Source of the DNA: Kosakonia sp. BYX6
GTDB taxonomy: Bacteria; Pseudomonadota; Gammaproteobacteria; Enterobacterales; Enterobacteriaceae
Direction of reading: 5' to 3'
Length of the DNA stretch: 64,000 nucleotides
Assembly: GCF_038449125.1 (NCBI RefSeq)
Contig: NZ_CP151800.1
Coordinates: forward strand, 4,312,406 to 4,376,405
Part shown: positions 39,527-48,946 of the stretch, one piece after another
Numbering within the stretch: position 1 is the first letter of the stretch
Layout: each line of letters starts with the position of its first letter
The notes under the pieces: generated by a model
What the model was told of the DNA's origin: nothing
The model's database searches: none
Seen by the model: only the letters and a program-made list of their open reading frames with translations
Made by a program: the position numbers and the translations under genes

Positions 39527-40468
39527 ATGCGTCTTAAACCTCTTGTCACTGCGCTCTGCGCGGCCGCGATTTTGGCCAGCACGCCGTTTGCGCAGGCCAA
39601 AGATCTGAAATCCATCGGCGTCACGGTGGGCGATCTGGCGAACCCTTTCTTTGTGCAAATCACCAAAGGCGCGGAGCTGGAAGCGCGCAAACTGGCGGGC
39701 GATAAAGTCAAAGTCACGCTGGTTTCCAGCGGCTACGATCTGGGCCAGCAAGTGACGCAGATCGATAACTTTATTGCCGCGAAAGTCGACATGATCATTC
39801 TCAACGCCGCGGATTCGAAAGGCATCGGCCCGGCGGTGAAACGGGCGAAAGAGGCCGGCATTGTGGTGGTCGCGGTTGACGTGGCGGCCGAAGGCGCCGA
39901 CGCCACCATCACCTCCGATAACACTCAGGCGGGCGAAATGGCCTGTAAATACATTACCGACCGCCTGAAAGGCAAAGGCAATGTGGTGATCATCAATGGG
40001 CCGCCGGTTTCCGCCGTGCAAAACCGCGTGGAAGGCTGCCAGACCGAGTTCAAACGCCACCCGGACATCAAGGTGCTTTCCGATAACCAGAACGCCAAAG
40101 GCAGCCGCGAAGGCGGGCTGGAAGTGATGACCTCCCTGCTTGCCGCTAACCCGAAAATTGATGGCGTCTTCGCGATAAACGATCCGACCGCGATCGGCGC
40201 CGATCTGGCGGCGAAACAGGCGCAACGTAACGAGTTCTTTATTGTCGGTGTTGACGGCAGCCCGGACGGTGAAGAAGCGTTGAAACGCAAAAACTCGCTG
40301 TTTGTTGCAACGCCCGCGCAGGATCCGCAAGTGATGGCGGCGCGCGCGGTGGAGATCGGCTACGACATCCTGCAAGGCAAAGCCGCGCCAAAAGAGCCGG
40401 TTTTGATCCCAGTGACGATGATCGATAAACAGAATGTCGGCAGTTACAAAGGCTGGACGGTGAAATAA
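39527..40468 (+). CDS. Periplasmic sugar-binding protein, RbsB type
   Basis: 313 aa with a signal peptide ending TPFAQA|KDL (~residue 24). Type I periplasmic-binding fold: IGVTVGDLANPFFVQITKGAE at the N-terminal lobe, ITSDNTQAGEMACKYI, and FAINDPTAIGADLA, as in ribose/allose binding proteins. By operon context it probably binds D-lyxose, D-mannose or a related sugar; the ligand is an inference. Confidence 0.94.
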   Translation: MRLKPLVTALCAAAILASTPFAQAKDLKSIGVTVGDLANPFFVQITKGAELEARKLAGDKVKVTLVSSGYDLGQQVTQIDNFIAAKVDMIILNAADSKGIGPAVKRAKEAGIVVVAVDVAAEGADATITSDNTQAGEMACKYITDRLKGKGNVVIINGPPVSAVQNRVEGCQTEFKRHPDIKVLSDNQNAKGSREGGLEVMTSLLAANPKIDGVFAINDPTAIGADLAAKQAQRNEFFIVGVDGSPDGEEALKRKNSLFVATPAQDPQVMAARAVEIGYDILQGKAAPKEPVLIPVTMIDKQNVGSYKGWTVK

Positions 40469-40477
40469 CGTGCATCA

Positions 40478-40499
40478 CCCTCTCCCGCAAGGGAGGGGG
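40478..40499 (+). other. Stem-loop between binding-protein and isomerase genes
   Basis: CCCTCTCCC pairs with GGGAGGGGG (one G-T) around a GCAA loop, with no T-run. Such hairpins after binding-protein genes often protect the upstream mRNA 3' end and set subunit ratios (inference). Confidence 0.55.
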
Positions 40500-40520
40500 A
40501 ATGCTCACGCAGGAGAGACC

Positions 40521-41207
40521 ATGAAACGCTCCGCCATTAATGAAATCCTCGGGCATACGCGGCAGTTTTTCTCCATGCACGATGTGCATCTGCCGCCGTT
40601 CGCCAGCTTTCCGCCCACCAAATGGCAGCAACTGGACAAAGCCGCCTGGCGCGAAGTGTTCGACCTGAAACTGGGGTGGGATGTCACCGCCTTCGGCAGC
40701 GCGAACTTCGACGCGCAAGGGCTAACGCTGTTTACGCTGCGCAACGGTTCGCCGAACGGCACACCGTATGAAAAGTGTTATGCGGAAAAGATCATGCATG
40801 TACGCGACGCGCAGGTGACGCCGATGCATTTTCACTGGCGAAAGCGCGAGGACATCATTAATCGCGGCGGCGGTAATTTAATTATTGAACTGTGGAACGC
40901 CGGTGCGCATGAAGAGACGATCAACACCGACGTCACCGTGGTCATTGATGGCTGCATTCAAACGCACGCGGCGGGCAGCCAGCTGCGCCTCTCACCAGGG
41001 GAAAGTATTTGTCTTACACCGGGGCTGTATCACAGCTTTTGGGGCGAACCGGGTTTTGGCGATGTGTTGGTCGGGGAGGTGTCATCGGTCAACGATGATG
41101 AACACGACAACCACTTCCTTTACCCGGTGGATCGCTACAACAACGTGCTGGAAGATGAACCAGCGCAACTGGTGTTGTGCAACGAATATCATCTGTTTAT
41201 GAGTTAA
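40521..41207 (+). CDS. D-lyxose/D-mannose ketol-isomerase
   Basis: 228 aa from ATG 40521 (MKRSAINE, AGGAG site); an in-frame GTG at 40470 lies within the hairpin region and is unlikely. Cupin-type isomerase: metal ligands in PMHFHWRKREDIINRGGG (HxH and the downstream Glu in IIELWN) and the later GLYHSFWG His. The family includes the E. coli O157:H7 sugar isomerase structurally characterised as converting D-lyxose and D-mannose to ketoses (established, recalled). Followed by aldolase and kinase genes, consistent with D-lyxose to D-xylulose or a similar route. Confidence 0.9.
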   Translation: MKRSAINEILGHTRQFFSMHDVHLPPFASFPPTKWQQLDKAAWREVFDLKLGWDVTAFGSANFDAQGLTLFTLRNGSPNGTPYEKCYAEKIMHVRDAQVTPMHFHWRKREDIINRGGGNLIIELWNAGAHEETINTDVTVVIDGCIQTHAAGSQLRLSPGESICLTPGLYHSFWGEPGFGDVLVGEVSSVNDDEHDNHFLYPVDRYNNVLEDEPAQLVLCNEYHLFMS

Positions 41208-41219
41208 AGGAGAGCGCAA

Positions 41220-42079
41220 TGCCGATGATTTCTCTCGCCGAAGGGCTGGCGCACGCCCGCGAGCACCAGTACGCGCTGGGCGCGTTTAACGTGCTCGACT
41301 CCCACTTTTTACGCGCGTTGTTCGCCGCTGCAAAGCAGGAGCGATCGCCGTTTATTATCAATATCGCCGAAGTGCATTTTAAATATGTCTCGCTCGATTC
41401 GCTGGTCGAAGCGGTGAAGTTCGAAGCGGCCCGCAGCGACATCCCGGTGGTGCTGAACCTCGATCACGGCCTGAATTTTGAGTCTGTGGTGCGCGCGTTG
41501 CGCCTCGGTTTCAGCTCCGTAATGTTTGATGGTTCAACGCTTGCGTATGAAGAGAATATTCGCCAAACGCGGGAAGTGGTGAAGATGTGCCACGCGGTCG
41601 GTGTTTCGGTGGAGGCGGAATTGGGCGCGGTGGGCGGCGATGAAGGCGGCGCGCTGTATGGCCATGCCGATGAAGCCTGTTTTACCGATCCGGAACTGGC
41701 GCGCGATTTTGTCGATCGCACCGGCATCGATACCCTCGCCGTCGCCATCGGCAATGCACACGGCAAATACAAAGGCGAACCGAAGCTCGATTTTGTCCGC
41801 CTTGACGCCATTCGCCAGCAGACCGGCCTGCCGCTGGTGCTGCACGGCGGCTCGGGGATCAGCGATGCGGATTTTCGCCGCGCGATTTGCCTCGGCATCC
41901 ATAAAATCAATTTCTACACCGGCATGTCGCAGGCGGCGCTCGGCGCGATTGAGCAGCGTATGGCGAACCGCCAGCCGTTGTATGACGAGTTCGCCCAGTT
42001 GTTGCTCGGCATTGAAGAAGCCATCACCGACACGGTGGCCGGGCAGATGCGCATCTTTGGCAGCGCGGGACAACTCTGA
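41220..42079 (+). CDS. Class II (zinc) ketose-bisphosphate aldolase
   Basis: 286 aa from ATG 41220 with GGAGAG upstream. TIM-barrel FbaA/GatY/KbaY family: zinc and substrate motifs NLDHG, EAELGAVGG, AIGNAHGKYKG, VLHGGSG and INFYT are all present. Likely splits a ketose bisphosphate or 1-phosphate produced by the neighbouring kinase. Its TGA overlaps the kinase ATG by one base. Confidence 0.92.
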
Positions 42080-43077
42080 TGGCGCGCACAGGGGTTATCG
42101 CCGCGGGCAATATGCTGGTCGATCATGTGCATCAAATTGTGCAATGGCCGGAGCGCGGCTGGCTGGCGGAGATCACTCAAAGTGAGCGTTCAACGGGCGG
42201 CGCGCCGCTGAATGTGTTGCTGACGCTGGCGAAAATGCATGTCGGTTTGCCGTTGCAGGCCGTCGGTTTGGTGGGGGAAGACGGCGACGGCGATTACATT
42301 ATGGCGATGCTGGACCAGTATCACGTGAATCGCCAGCATGTGCAGCGCACCACGTTTGCGCCCACATCGATGTCGCAGGTGATGACCGATCCTTCCGGGC
42401 AGCGTACTTTTTTCCATTCGCCTGGTGCGAACCGGCTGCTGGATTTACCCGCTTTTGACCGGCTGGACAGCAGCATGAAGATTTTCCATCTTGGGTATTT
42501 GTTGCTGCTCGATAGCCTTGATTTGCCCGATGAAACATTCGGTACGCGCAGCGCGCGCCTGCTGGCGCAAATGCGCGCCCAGGGGTTTGAAACCTCGCTC
42601 GATTTGGTGTCGCGTAAAGGCGACCCGCGTTATAAACCGCTGGTGTTGCCGTGTCTGAAGCACCTTGATTACCTGGTGATCAATGAGCTGGAAGCCGGGG
42701 AATTTAGCGGTTTGGAAATGCGCACGGCAGATGACAAGCCACATGTCGACAATATCGCCCACGCCGCGAAAGAGCTGCTGGCGGCGGGCGTGAGGCAGCG
42801 GGTGGTGATCCACTGCCCGGAAGGCGCATGGGGCGAAGCGCCGGGCGAGGCAGGCAGTTGGATCCCGTCCAGAATGTTGAACCAGTCCGAAATTATCGGC
42901 AGTGTCGGCGCGGGCGATGCCTTTTGCGCCGGGTTTTTGTATGGCTGCCATGAAGCCTGGCCGCTGCAACAAAGCGTGCAACTGGCGCACGCCTGCGCCC
43001 GCACCAGCCTGCTGTGCGCTAACGCCATCGACGGCGCCAAAACGCTGGAAGAGTTGCAGCAGGAGATGGGGGTTTGA
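42079..43077 (+). CDS. PfkB/ribokinase-family sugar kinase
   Basis: 332 aa. N-terminal STGGAPLNVLLTLAKM motif and the C-terminal GSVGAGDAFCAGFLYG (PfkB signature 2 with the catalytic Asp). Adds the phosphate needed before aldol cleavage, presumably on the ketose made by the isomerase. Last gene of the six-gene sugar operon; REP repeats follow. Confidence 0.92.
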   Translation: MARTGVIAAGNMLVDHVHQIVQWPERGWLAEITQSERSTGGAPLNVLLTLAKMHVGLPLQAVGLVGEDGDGDYIMAMLDQYHVNRQHVQRTTFAPTSMSQVMTDPSGQRTFFHSPGANRLLDLPAFDRLDSSMKIFHLGYLLLLDSLDLPDETFGTRSARLLAQMRAQGFETSLDLVSRKGDPRYKPLVLPCLKHLDYLVINELEAGEFSGLEMRTADDKPHVDNIAHAAKELLAAGVRQRVVIHCPEGAWGEAPGEAGSWIPSRMLNQSEIIGSVGAGDAFCAGFLYGCHEAWPLQQSVQLAHACARTSLLCANAIDGAKTLEELQQEMGV

Positions 43078-43094
43078 TCGCCCATCTCCCGCAT

Positions 43095-43378
43095 GATCGC
43101 CGGATGGCGCGTAAACGCTTATCCGGCCTACAAAACCCGTCCATCAAACCCGTGCGATCCCGTAGGCCGGATAAGGCGGTAGCCGCCATCCGGCAAAATG
43201 CCCCCTGCGCGCTGATCGCCGGATGGCGCGTAAACGCTTATCCGGCCTACAAAACCCGTCCATCAAACCCGTGCGATCCCGTAGGCCGGATAAGGCGGCA
43301 GCCGCCATCCGGCAAAATGCCCCCTGCGCGCTGATCGCCGGATGGCGCGTAAACGCTTATCCGGCCTACAAAACCCAA
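43095..43378. repeat. Tandem 119-bp BIME/REP repeat array
   Basis: Units begin at 43095, 43214 and 43333 (spacing exactly 119 bp). The first two are complete and differ at only one obvious base (ggcggT/Cagccg). The third is cut after the first palindrome half. Each unit holds REP halves in opposite orientation (CGGATGGCGCGTAAACGCTT and the reverse type GTAGGCCGGATAAGGCGG). Fills the 337-bp gap between the sugar kinase and the receptor gene. Such REP arrays are typical 3'-end mRNA elements. Confidence 0.92.
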
Positions 43379-43414
43379 CATGCTCGAGCGCGCATCGCCA
43401 TCCGGCATCAACCA

Positions 43415-45547
43415 TCAAAACTGATAGGTCATGCTCACTGAATAATTGCGCGGTTCGCCGTACACACCGTAATCGCTGAGCCATGAATAATAGGTGCGGT
43501 CAAACAGGTTGTTGACGTTGGCTTGCACGCCTAACTGCCTGTTGATTTGGTAACGGGCGAACAGGCTTGCCAGCGGGTAGCTGCCCTGGTAAACGCGGTG
43601 CGTTTCGCCATCCGGACCGGTGGCATCCTGGAAGGTACGGTTTTGCCAATTCACACCGCCGCCGACGGTCAATTCCGGCAGCATCGGCAATTGATAACGG
43701 GTATACAGCTTCAACTGCGTTTGCGGCATGTTGCTGTTAAAGCGCCCTGTTGAATCCCGCGCAACATAGCGCGTGGCGCCAAAAGTCATCTGCCAGCGAT
43801 CGGTTAACGCGCCATTCAGTTCAAATTCCGCCCCTTTGCTGACCGCCCCTTTCGCCGCGTAATAGGCCTGCTCGCTACCGCCGTTTACGTGGTTGTCTCC
43901 GTCTTCCTGACCAACGTTTTCCTGTTCGATACGGAAAATGGCGAAGGAGGCCGTCAAACGCCCGTTCATCCAGTCGGATTTCAGGCCGGTTTCATAGTTC
44001 TTACCGGTAATCGGCGAGAGATATTTACCGCTGCTGTCGCGATAAGTCTGCGGCTGGAAAATCGAGGTGTAACTGGCGTAAGCCGACCAGGTATCGTCGA
44101 TGTCATACACCAGCCCGCCATAGGGCGTGAGGTTGTTTTTGCGCATATCGCCGCTGCTGCCGCGGGTGCTCCACTGGCTGTAACGCGCGCCAATAATCAG
44201 TGACAGCGGGTCCGCCAGCGAGAAACGCGCCGCGCTGTAGAGGGCTTTCTGGCGCACAACATCGTTGGCGTTTTGATACCACCCTTCCCACTCCGGCTCG
44301 GCGACATTGCCATTCCAGCTATTACTGAAGCTGCCCATTTGGTCGCTATCGATCGATCCATCCTGGCTGTAAGTGGAATTGTGCTGGCGGCTGTAACTGG
44401 CGCCGACCACCAGTTCATGCTGGCGACCGAAGAGTTCGAACGGCCCGCTGGCATAGCTATCAACCGAATCGAGCTTGCGCGTGCCTTTATCCTGGCTGCC
44501 GAAACCGGTGGTGCCCTCGCCGGTGGTTTTATCGGGGAAGTCCATAATGTAGAGCAGCTTATCGCTGAAGGTTTGTTCGCCGTGCGTGCCGTTGACGCGC
44601 CAGGTCCAGCCGTTGTCGAAGTCATGTTTCACATCGGCGAACACTTTGCGGGAGTTGATGTTGTAACGGCTCCAGTCGGCGGAAACGTTGGTGCTGCGAT
44701 CGTAATGGGTGCGCGTACCGTCGCTGTACCACGTTGGCAAGCCGCCCCAGGTCGGGTTGCCGGTGTCGTTTTGCTGATAGTCATACCCCAGCGAAACGGT
44801 GGTGTTGTCCGTCACATCGGCGTCGATCACGCCGTAAATAAATTTTTTGCGCTTATGGTAGCGATCCAGCCAGCTATCCTGATCCTGATAACCGGCAATC
44901 ACGCGCCCGCGCACCGAACCGCTGTCGTTGAGCGCACCGGAAACATCCGCCACATAACGCTGCTTATTCCAGCTGCCGTAACTCGCCGACACCGTGCCGG
45001 TAAAATCGCGGCTGTCGGCATGTTTGCGCACCATATTGACCGATGCCGCCGGGTTACCGGCGCCGGTCATCAAGCCCGTTGCGCCACGCACGATTTCCAC
45101 ACGGTCATAAATGGCCGTGTCTTCGCTGGCGTCGCCAAAGTTCCAGGTGTCGCTCACCGAGGTGGGAATATCGTCATAGGTGTAGTTGTTGATGAAAAAA
45201 CCCCGCGCGAAATAGGCCGAGCGCTCGCTGTCGATGATTTCTGTCGCCACGCCGGTGGCGTTATTCAGTACATCACCCACGGATTCGAGGTTCTGATCTT
45301 TCATGCGCTGTTCAGTAATAACGCTAAAAGATTGTGGGACATCGCGTGGCGTGAGCTGCATCTTCGTGCCGGCGCGGGTGGTTTTGACGGCATAATCTTG
45401 CGTGGTCGAATTGTCAGTGTTGGTGGCGCTGCCATCGACAATGATTTCGTCCTGCGTGTTGGTTGCGGCCTGCGCGGGCGCAATAAGCGCGTGAATTGTG
45501 AGAGCCAACACCGAAACGGTGAAAGCCTGCTTGCCATTGAAAGACAT
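43415..45547 (-). CDS. TonB-dependent siderophore receptor, FhuE-like
   Basis: 710 aa from ATG 45547 (MSFNGKQAFT); a longer frame to 45643 would swallow the promoter region. Signal peptide to APAQA (~28), TonB box DEIIVDG, then a plug with TPRDVPQSFSVIT, FARGFFINN and IYDRVEIVRGATGLMTGAGNPAASVNMVRK. Barrel ends VSMTYQF. The pattern is that of FhuE/FpvA/FoxA-type ferric-hydroxamate or coprogen receptors. A Fur box lies 51 bp upstream. Confidence 0.92.
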   Translation of the reverse strand: MSFNGKQAFTVSVLALTIHALIAPAQAATNTQDEIIVDGSATNTDNSTTQDYAVKTTRAGTKMQLTPRDVPQSFSVITEQRMKDQNLESVGDVLNNATGVATEIIDSERSAYFARGFFINNYTYDDIPTSVSDTWNFGDASEDTAIYDRVEIVRGATGLMTGAGNPAASVNMVRKHADSRDFTGTVSASYGSWNKQRYVADVSGALNDSGSVRGRVIAGYQDQDSWLDRYHKRKKFIYGVIDADVTDNTTVSLGYDYQQNDTGNPTWGGLPTWYSDGTRTHYDRSTNVSADWSRYNINSRKVFADVKHDFDNGWTWRVNGTHGEQTFSDKLLYIMDFPDKTTGEGTTGFGSQDKGTRKLDSVDSYASGPFELFGRQHELVVGASYSRQHNSTYSQDGSIDSDQMGSFSNSWNGNVAEPEWEGWYQNANDVVRQKALYSAARFSLADPLSLIIGARYSQWSTRGSSGDMRKNNLTPYGGLVYDIDDTWSAYASYTSIFQPQTYRDSSGKYLSPITGKNYETGLKSDWMNGRLTASFAIFRIEQENVGQEDGDNHVNGGSEQAYYAAKGAVSKGAEFELNGALTDRWQMTFGATRYVARDSTGRFNSNMPQTQLKLYTRYQLPMLPELTVGGGVNWQNRTFQDATGPDGETHRVYQGSYPLASLFARYQINRQLGVQANVNNLFDRTYYSWLSDYGVYGEPRNYSVSMTYQF

Positions 45548-45597
45548 AATGATTCCCTGCGGGATATTGTTATTTAATTTGTTTAATGAATGCGAAT

Positions 45598-45616
45598 GAC
45601 AATAATAATCATTTCT
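45598..45616. promoter_or_regulatory. Fur box upstream of FhuE-like receptor
   Basis: GACAATAATAATCATTTCT matches the 19-bp Fur consensus at 14 positions. It is placed 51 bp before the receptor start, as expected for an iron-repressed promoter. Confidence 0.75.
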
Positions 45617-45679
45617 GTGAATGAATAGCAGTGGCGCAGGCAAATAATGTAAGAAAATATATATACACAGGAGTGGGAT

Positions 45680-46411
45680 TTACGCGGCTTTATCCCCGTG
45701 TGCGACATCTGCCGCAAACACGTAGCCGAGGCCGCGCAGGGTTTTGATTAACGCCGGTTGGTGCGGGTTGATTTCGATTTTTCGCCGTAAGCGCATGATT
45801 AACACATCAATTGTACGATCAAAAACATCCACGCTTTCGCTGTGGGTCAGCTCCAGAAGCTGTTCGCGATTTAATACCCGCCGCGCGTTTTGCACCAGCG
45901 CCAGCAGCAGGCTGTACTCCCCTTGCGTCAGGTCGACCACCTGGCGCTGCGGATTCATCAATTCGCAACGCATCGGGTCGAGATGCCAGCCGTTAAAGGC
46001 AAAACCGGCGCTTTTCACCGGCACAGTTTCCACGGCCAACACCCCCGTGCGCCGCAGCACCGCATTCACTCGCGCCACCAGCACGCGGGCGTTAAACGGT
46101 TTGCCAATGTAGTCATCCGCGCCCATTTCGAGGCCGACCACCACATCCGCTTCGCTTCCCATTCCGGTGAGCATGACGACAGGCAGGTGCGGGCGCAATT
46201 TCTGCAATTGCTGTAACACGCGCAATCCGTTGATATCCGGCAACATCATATCCAGCAATACCAGCGCGATATCCGCATGCTGAGCGCTCAAGGTGACCGC
46301 TTCCAGCCCGTTATGGCAGACGTAAACCGTAAAGACGTGCTCGCTGAGCACATCTTCCAGCAGGGCGCAGATCGCCGGATCGTCATCCACAACCAGAATC
46401 GCAGGTTTCAT
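45680..46411 (-). CDS. OmpR/TorR-family response regulator
   Basis: 243 aa. Receiver domain (1-120) with acidic pocket VVDDD, phospho-acceptor Asp54 (LLDMMLPD), Thr in VVMLTG and Lys in GKPF. OmpR-type winged helix at the C-terminus (VDLTQGEYSLLLALVQNARRVLNREQLLEL ... RTIDVLIMRLRRKI, IKTLRGLGYVF). There is no adjacent kinase. The hybrid kinase at 34272, about 9 kb away on the same strand, lacks an output regulator and is the nearest candidate partner. Confidence 0.92.
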   Translation of the reverse strand: MKPAILVVDDDPAICALLEDVLSEHVFTVYVCHNGLEAVTLSAQHADIALVLLDMMLPDINGLRVLQQLQKLRPHLPVVMLTGMGSEADVVVGLEMGADDYIGKPFNARVLVARVNAVLRRTGVLAVETVPVKSAGFAFNGWHLDPMRCELMNPQRQVVDLTQGEYSLLLALVQNARRVLNREQLLELTHSESVDVFDRTIDVLIMRLRRKIEINPHQPALIKTLRGLGYVFAADVAHGDKAA

Positions 46412-46616
46412 TGTTCGCTTCCGTCAGGCTTGGTTTGCTAAGTCTGACTCATTCTGTTGGTAGCCATTGATAAATGCAGCGAATAAATGCCGAATTTTTA
46501 ACCGGGGTCACATCCCCCTCGCCTTTCGACACGTCACTTTTGACGATGGCCTGCGCTTCGTCAGTATTTTGCCTAAAACTTCGCCGTAATATCCGTAAAT
46601 ACCCCCAATAACGTAG

Positions 46617-46632
46617 TGGCACAGAAGATGCA
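46617..46632 (+). promoter_or_regulatory. Sigma-54 promoter of fdhF
   Basis: TGGCACAGAAGATGCA has the -24 GG and -12 GC elements with correct spacing, about 50 bp before fdhF. In E. coli fdhF is transcribed by sigma-54 with the activator FhlA in response to formate. FhlA sites are expected upstream near 46500-46600 but I could not mark them with confidence. Confidence 0.85.
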
Positions 46633-46681
46633 TAATCGGGGGCGACAGCGGAAACGCGATTTTTTAACTGGAGCGAATGTG

Positions 46682-48829
46682 ATGAAAAAAGTCGTCACGG
46701 TTTGCCCGTATTGCGCCTCAGGATGCAAGATTCACCTTGTGGTCGATAACGGCAAAATCGTTCGGGCGGAGGCGGCACAGGGGAAAACCAATCAGGGTAC
46801 CCTTTGTCTGAAGGGCTACTACGGTTGGGATTTTATTAACGATACCCAAATCCTGACGCCACGCCTGAAAACCCCGATGATCCGCCGCCAGCGCGGCGGC
46901 AAACTGGAGTCGGTCTCCTGGGATGAAGCGCTCGATTATGTCGCCGGGCGTCTTAACGAGATCAAAGCGAAGTACGGCCCGGACGCGATCCAGACCACCG
47001 GTTCTTCGCGCGGTACGGGTAATGAAACCAACTACATAATGCAAAAATTCGCGCGCGCCGTTATTGGTACCAATAACGTTGACTGCTGCGCGCGCGTCTG
47101 ACACGGCCCATCGGTTGCAGGTCTGCACCAGTCGGTCGGTAATGGCGCGATGAGTAATGCCATCAATGAAATCGATAACACGGATTTAGTGTTTATCTTT
47201 GGTTACAACCCGGCGGACTCTCACCCTATCGTCGCTAATCATGTGATTCGCGCGAAACAAAACGGGGCGAAAATCATCGTCTGCGATCCGCGCAGAATCG
47301 AAACCGCGCGTATTGCCGATATGCACGTCGCCTTGAAAAATGGCTCAAACATTGCCCTGCTGAATGCAATGGGCCATGTGATCATTGAAGAAAACCTCTA
47401 CGACCAAGCGTTTGTCGCCCATCGTACGGACGGGTTTGAAGAGTATCGCAAGATTGTTGAAGGCTACACGCCGGAATCGGTCGAGGAAATTACCGGCGTC
47501 AGCGCGCAGGAAATCCGCCAGGCCGCCCGCATGTACGCCGGCGCGAAATCCGCCGCCATTCTGTGGGGCATGGGCGTGACCCAGTTCTACCAGGGCGTGG
47601 AAACGGTGCGTTCGCTGACAAGCCTGGCCATGTTGACCGGCAACCTCGGCAAACCGCATGTCGGCGTGAACCCGGTGCGCGGCCAGAACAACGTGCAAGG
47701 TGCGTGCGATATGGGCGCGCTGCCGGATACGTTCCCTGGCTATCAGTTTGTGAAAGAGGACGCCCACCGCGCGAAATTCGCCAAAGCCTGGGGTGTGGAA
47801 AGCCTGCCTGCGCATACCGGGTATCGCATCAGCGAGTTGCCGCACCGCGTGGCACATGGCGAAGTACGCGCCGCGTACATTATGGGCGAAGATCCGCTGC
47901 AAACAGATGCCGAGCTTTCAGCGGTGCGCAAGGCGTTTGAAGAGCTGGATCTGGTGATTGTGCAGGACATTTTCATGACCAAAACCGCGTCAGCGGCGGA
48001 TGTCATCCTGCCGTCCACCTCATGGGGCGAGCATGAAGGGGTGTACACTGCGGCGGATCGCGGCTTCCAGCGTTTCTTTAAAGCCGTCGAGCCGAAGTGG
48101 GACCTGAAAACGGATTGGCAAATCATCAGCGAGATCGCCACCCGCATGGGTTACCCGATGCATTACAACAACACGCAGGAGATTTGGGACGAGTTGCGTC
48201 ATCTGTGCCCGGACTTTTACGGAGCCACCTACGAAAAAATGGGTGAACTTGGCTACATTCAGTGGCCGTGCCGTGACACCTCCGAAGCCGATCAGGGTAC
48301 GTCGTACTTGTTTAAAGAGAAGTTCGACACGCCGAACGGCAAGGCGCAATTCTTCACCTGCGATTGGGTCGCGCCGATGGACAAACTCAATGACGAGTAT
48401 CCGATGGTGCTTTCCACCGTGCGTGAAGTGGGCCACTACTCTTGCCGCTCTATGACCGGCAACTGTGCGGCGCTCGCCGCGCTGGCGGATGAACCCGGCT
48501 ATGCGCAAATCAACACCGCCGATGCCGCAAGGCTCGGAATTGAAGATGAAGCGCTGGTGTGGGTGAACTCGCGCAAAGGCAGAATCATCACCCGCGCGCA
48601 GGTCAGCGATCGCCCGAATAAAGGCGCGGTGTACATGACTTACCAGTGGTGGATTGGTGCCTGTAACGAGTTGGTGACGGAAAACTTAAGCCCGATTACC
48701 AAAACGCCGGAGTACAAATACTGCGCCGTGCGCGTGGAGCCGATCGCCGATCAGCGCACCGCCGAGCAGTATGTGATTGATGAGTACAACAAGCTGAAAA
48801 CCCGCCTGCGCGAAAGCGCGATGGGCTAA
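46682..48829 (+). CDS. fdhF: Formate dehydrogenase H (selenocysteine, molybdopterin)
   Basis: 715 aa with an in-frame UGA at 47099-47101 read as selenocysteine 140, identical in position to E. coli FdhF and in the same context (VDCCARV-U-HGPSVAG). N-terminal 4Fe-4S cysteines Cys8, Cys11, Cys15 and one in GTLCLKG; the rest is the bis-MGD molybdopterin oxidoreductase fold. Oxidises formate to CO2 in the formate hydrogenlyase complex during fermentation. Simple translation splits it into two frames (ending 47101, restarting 47150); it should be annotated as one gene. It is preceded by a sigma-54 promoter and followed by a terminator. Confidence 0.97.
47099..47140 (+). promoter_or_regulatory. SECIS element for selenocysteine insertion in fdhF
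   Basis: Starts at the UGA and includes the apical GCAGGTCTGC hairpin loop region recognised by SelB in E. coli fdhF. It lies immediately 3' of the codon inside the coding sequence, as in bacterial SECIS. Confidence 0.9.
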
Positions 48830-48852
48830 TAGCCGCCAGTCTTCACATCCTT

Positions 48853-48885
48853 AAAGCGGAGTGATTTATTCACTCCGCTTTTTTA
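48853..48885 (+). terminator. Terminator after fdhF
   Basis: AAAGCGGAGTGA pairs with TTCACTCCGCTTT around a short loop, followed by T-run. Confidence 0.88.
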
Positions 48886-48946
48886 TTTATGCAGCAGGCT
48901 GCGGGAGGAGCGTCGTTCATGTAATGTCGGATAACCCCCCTTGTGA

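Noticed and set aside
43095-43378. Possible CRISPR array
   Set aside because: The repeat period is 119 bp and the whole unit is conserved, so there are no unique spacers; the palindromes are REP type.
43074-43441. Short frames reading RMARKRLSGLQNPS-type repeats
   Set aside because: They are translations of the REP/BIME units, identical from unit to unit, with no start signals.
44273-45577. 434-codon plus-strand open frame opposite the FhuE-like receptor
   Set aside because: No recognisable protein features; the minus-strand receptor has full family motifs over the same bases.
47099-47101. Nonsense mutation or pseudogene in fdhF
   Set aside because: The UGA is at the exact selenocysteine 140 position and is followed by a SECIS hairpin.
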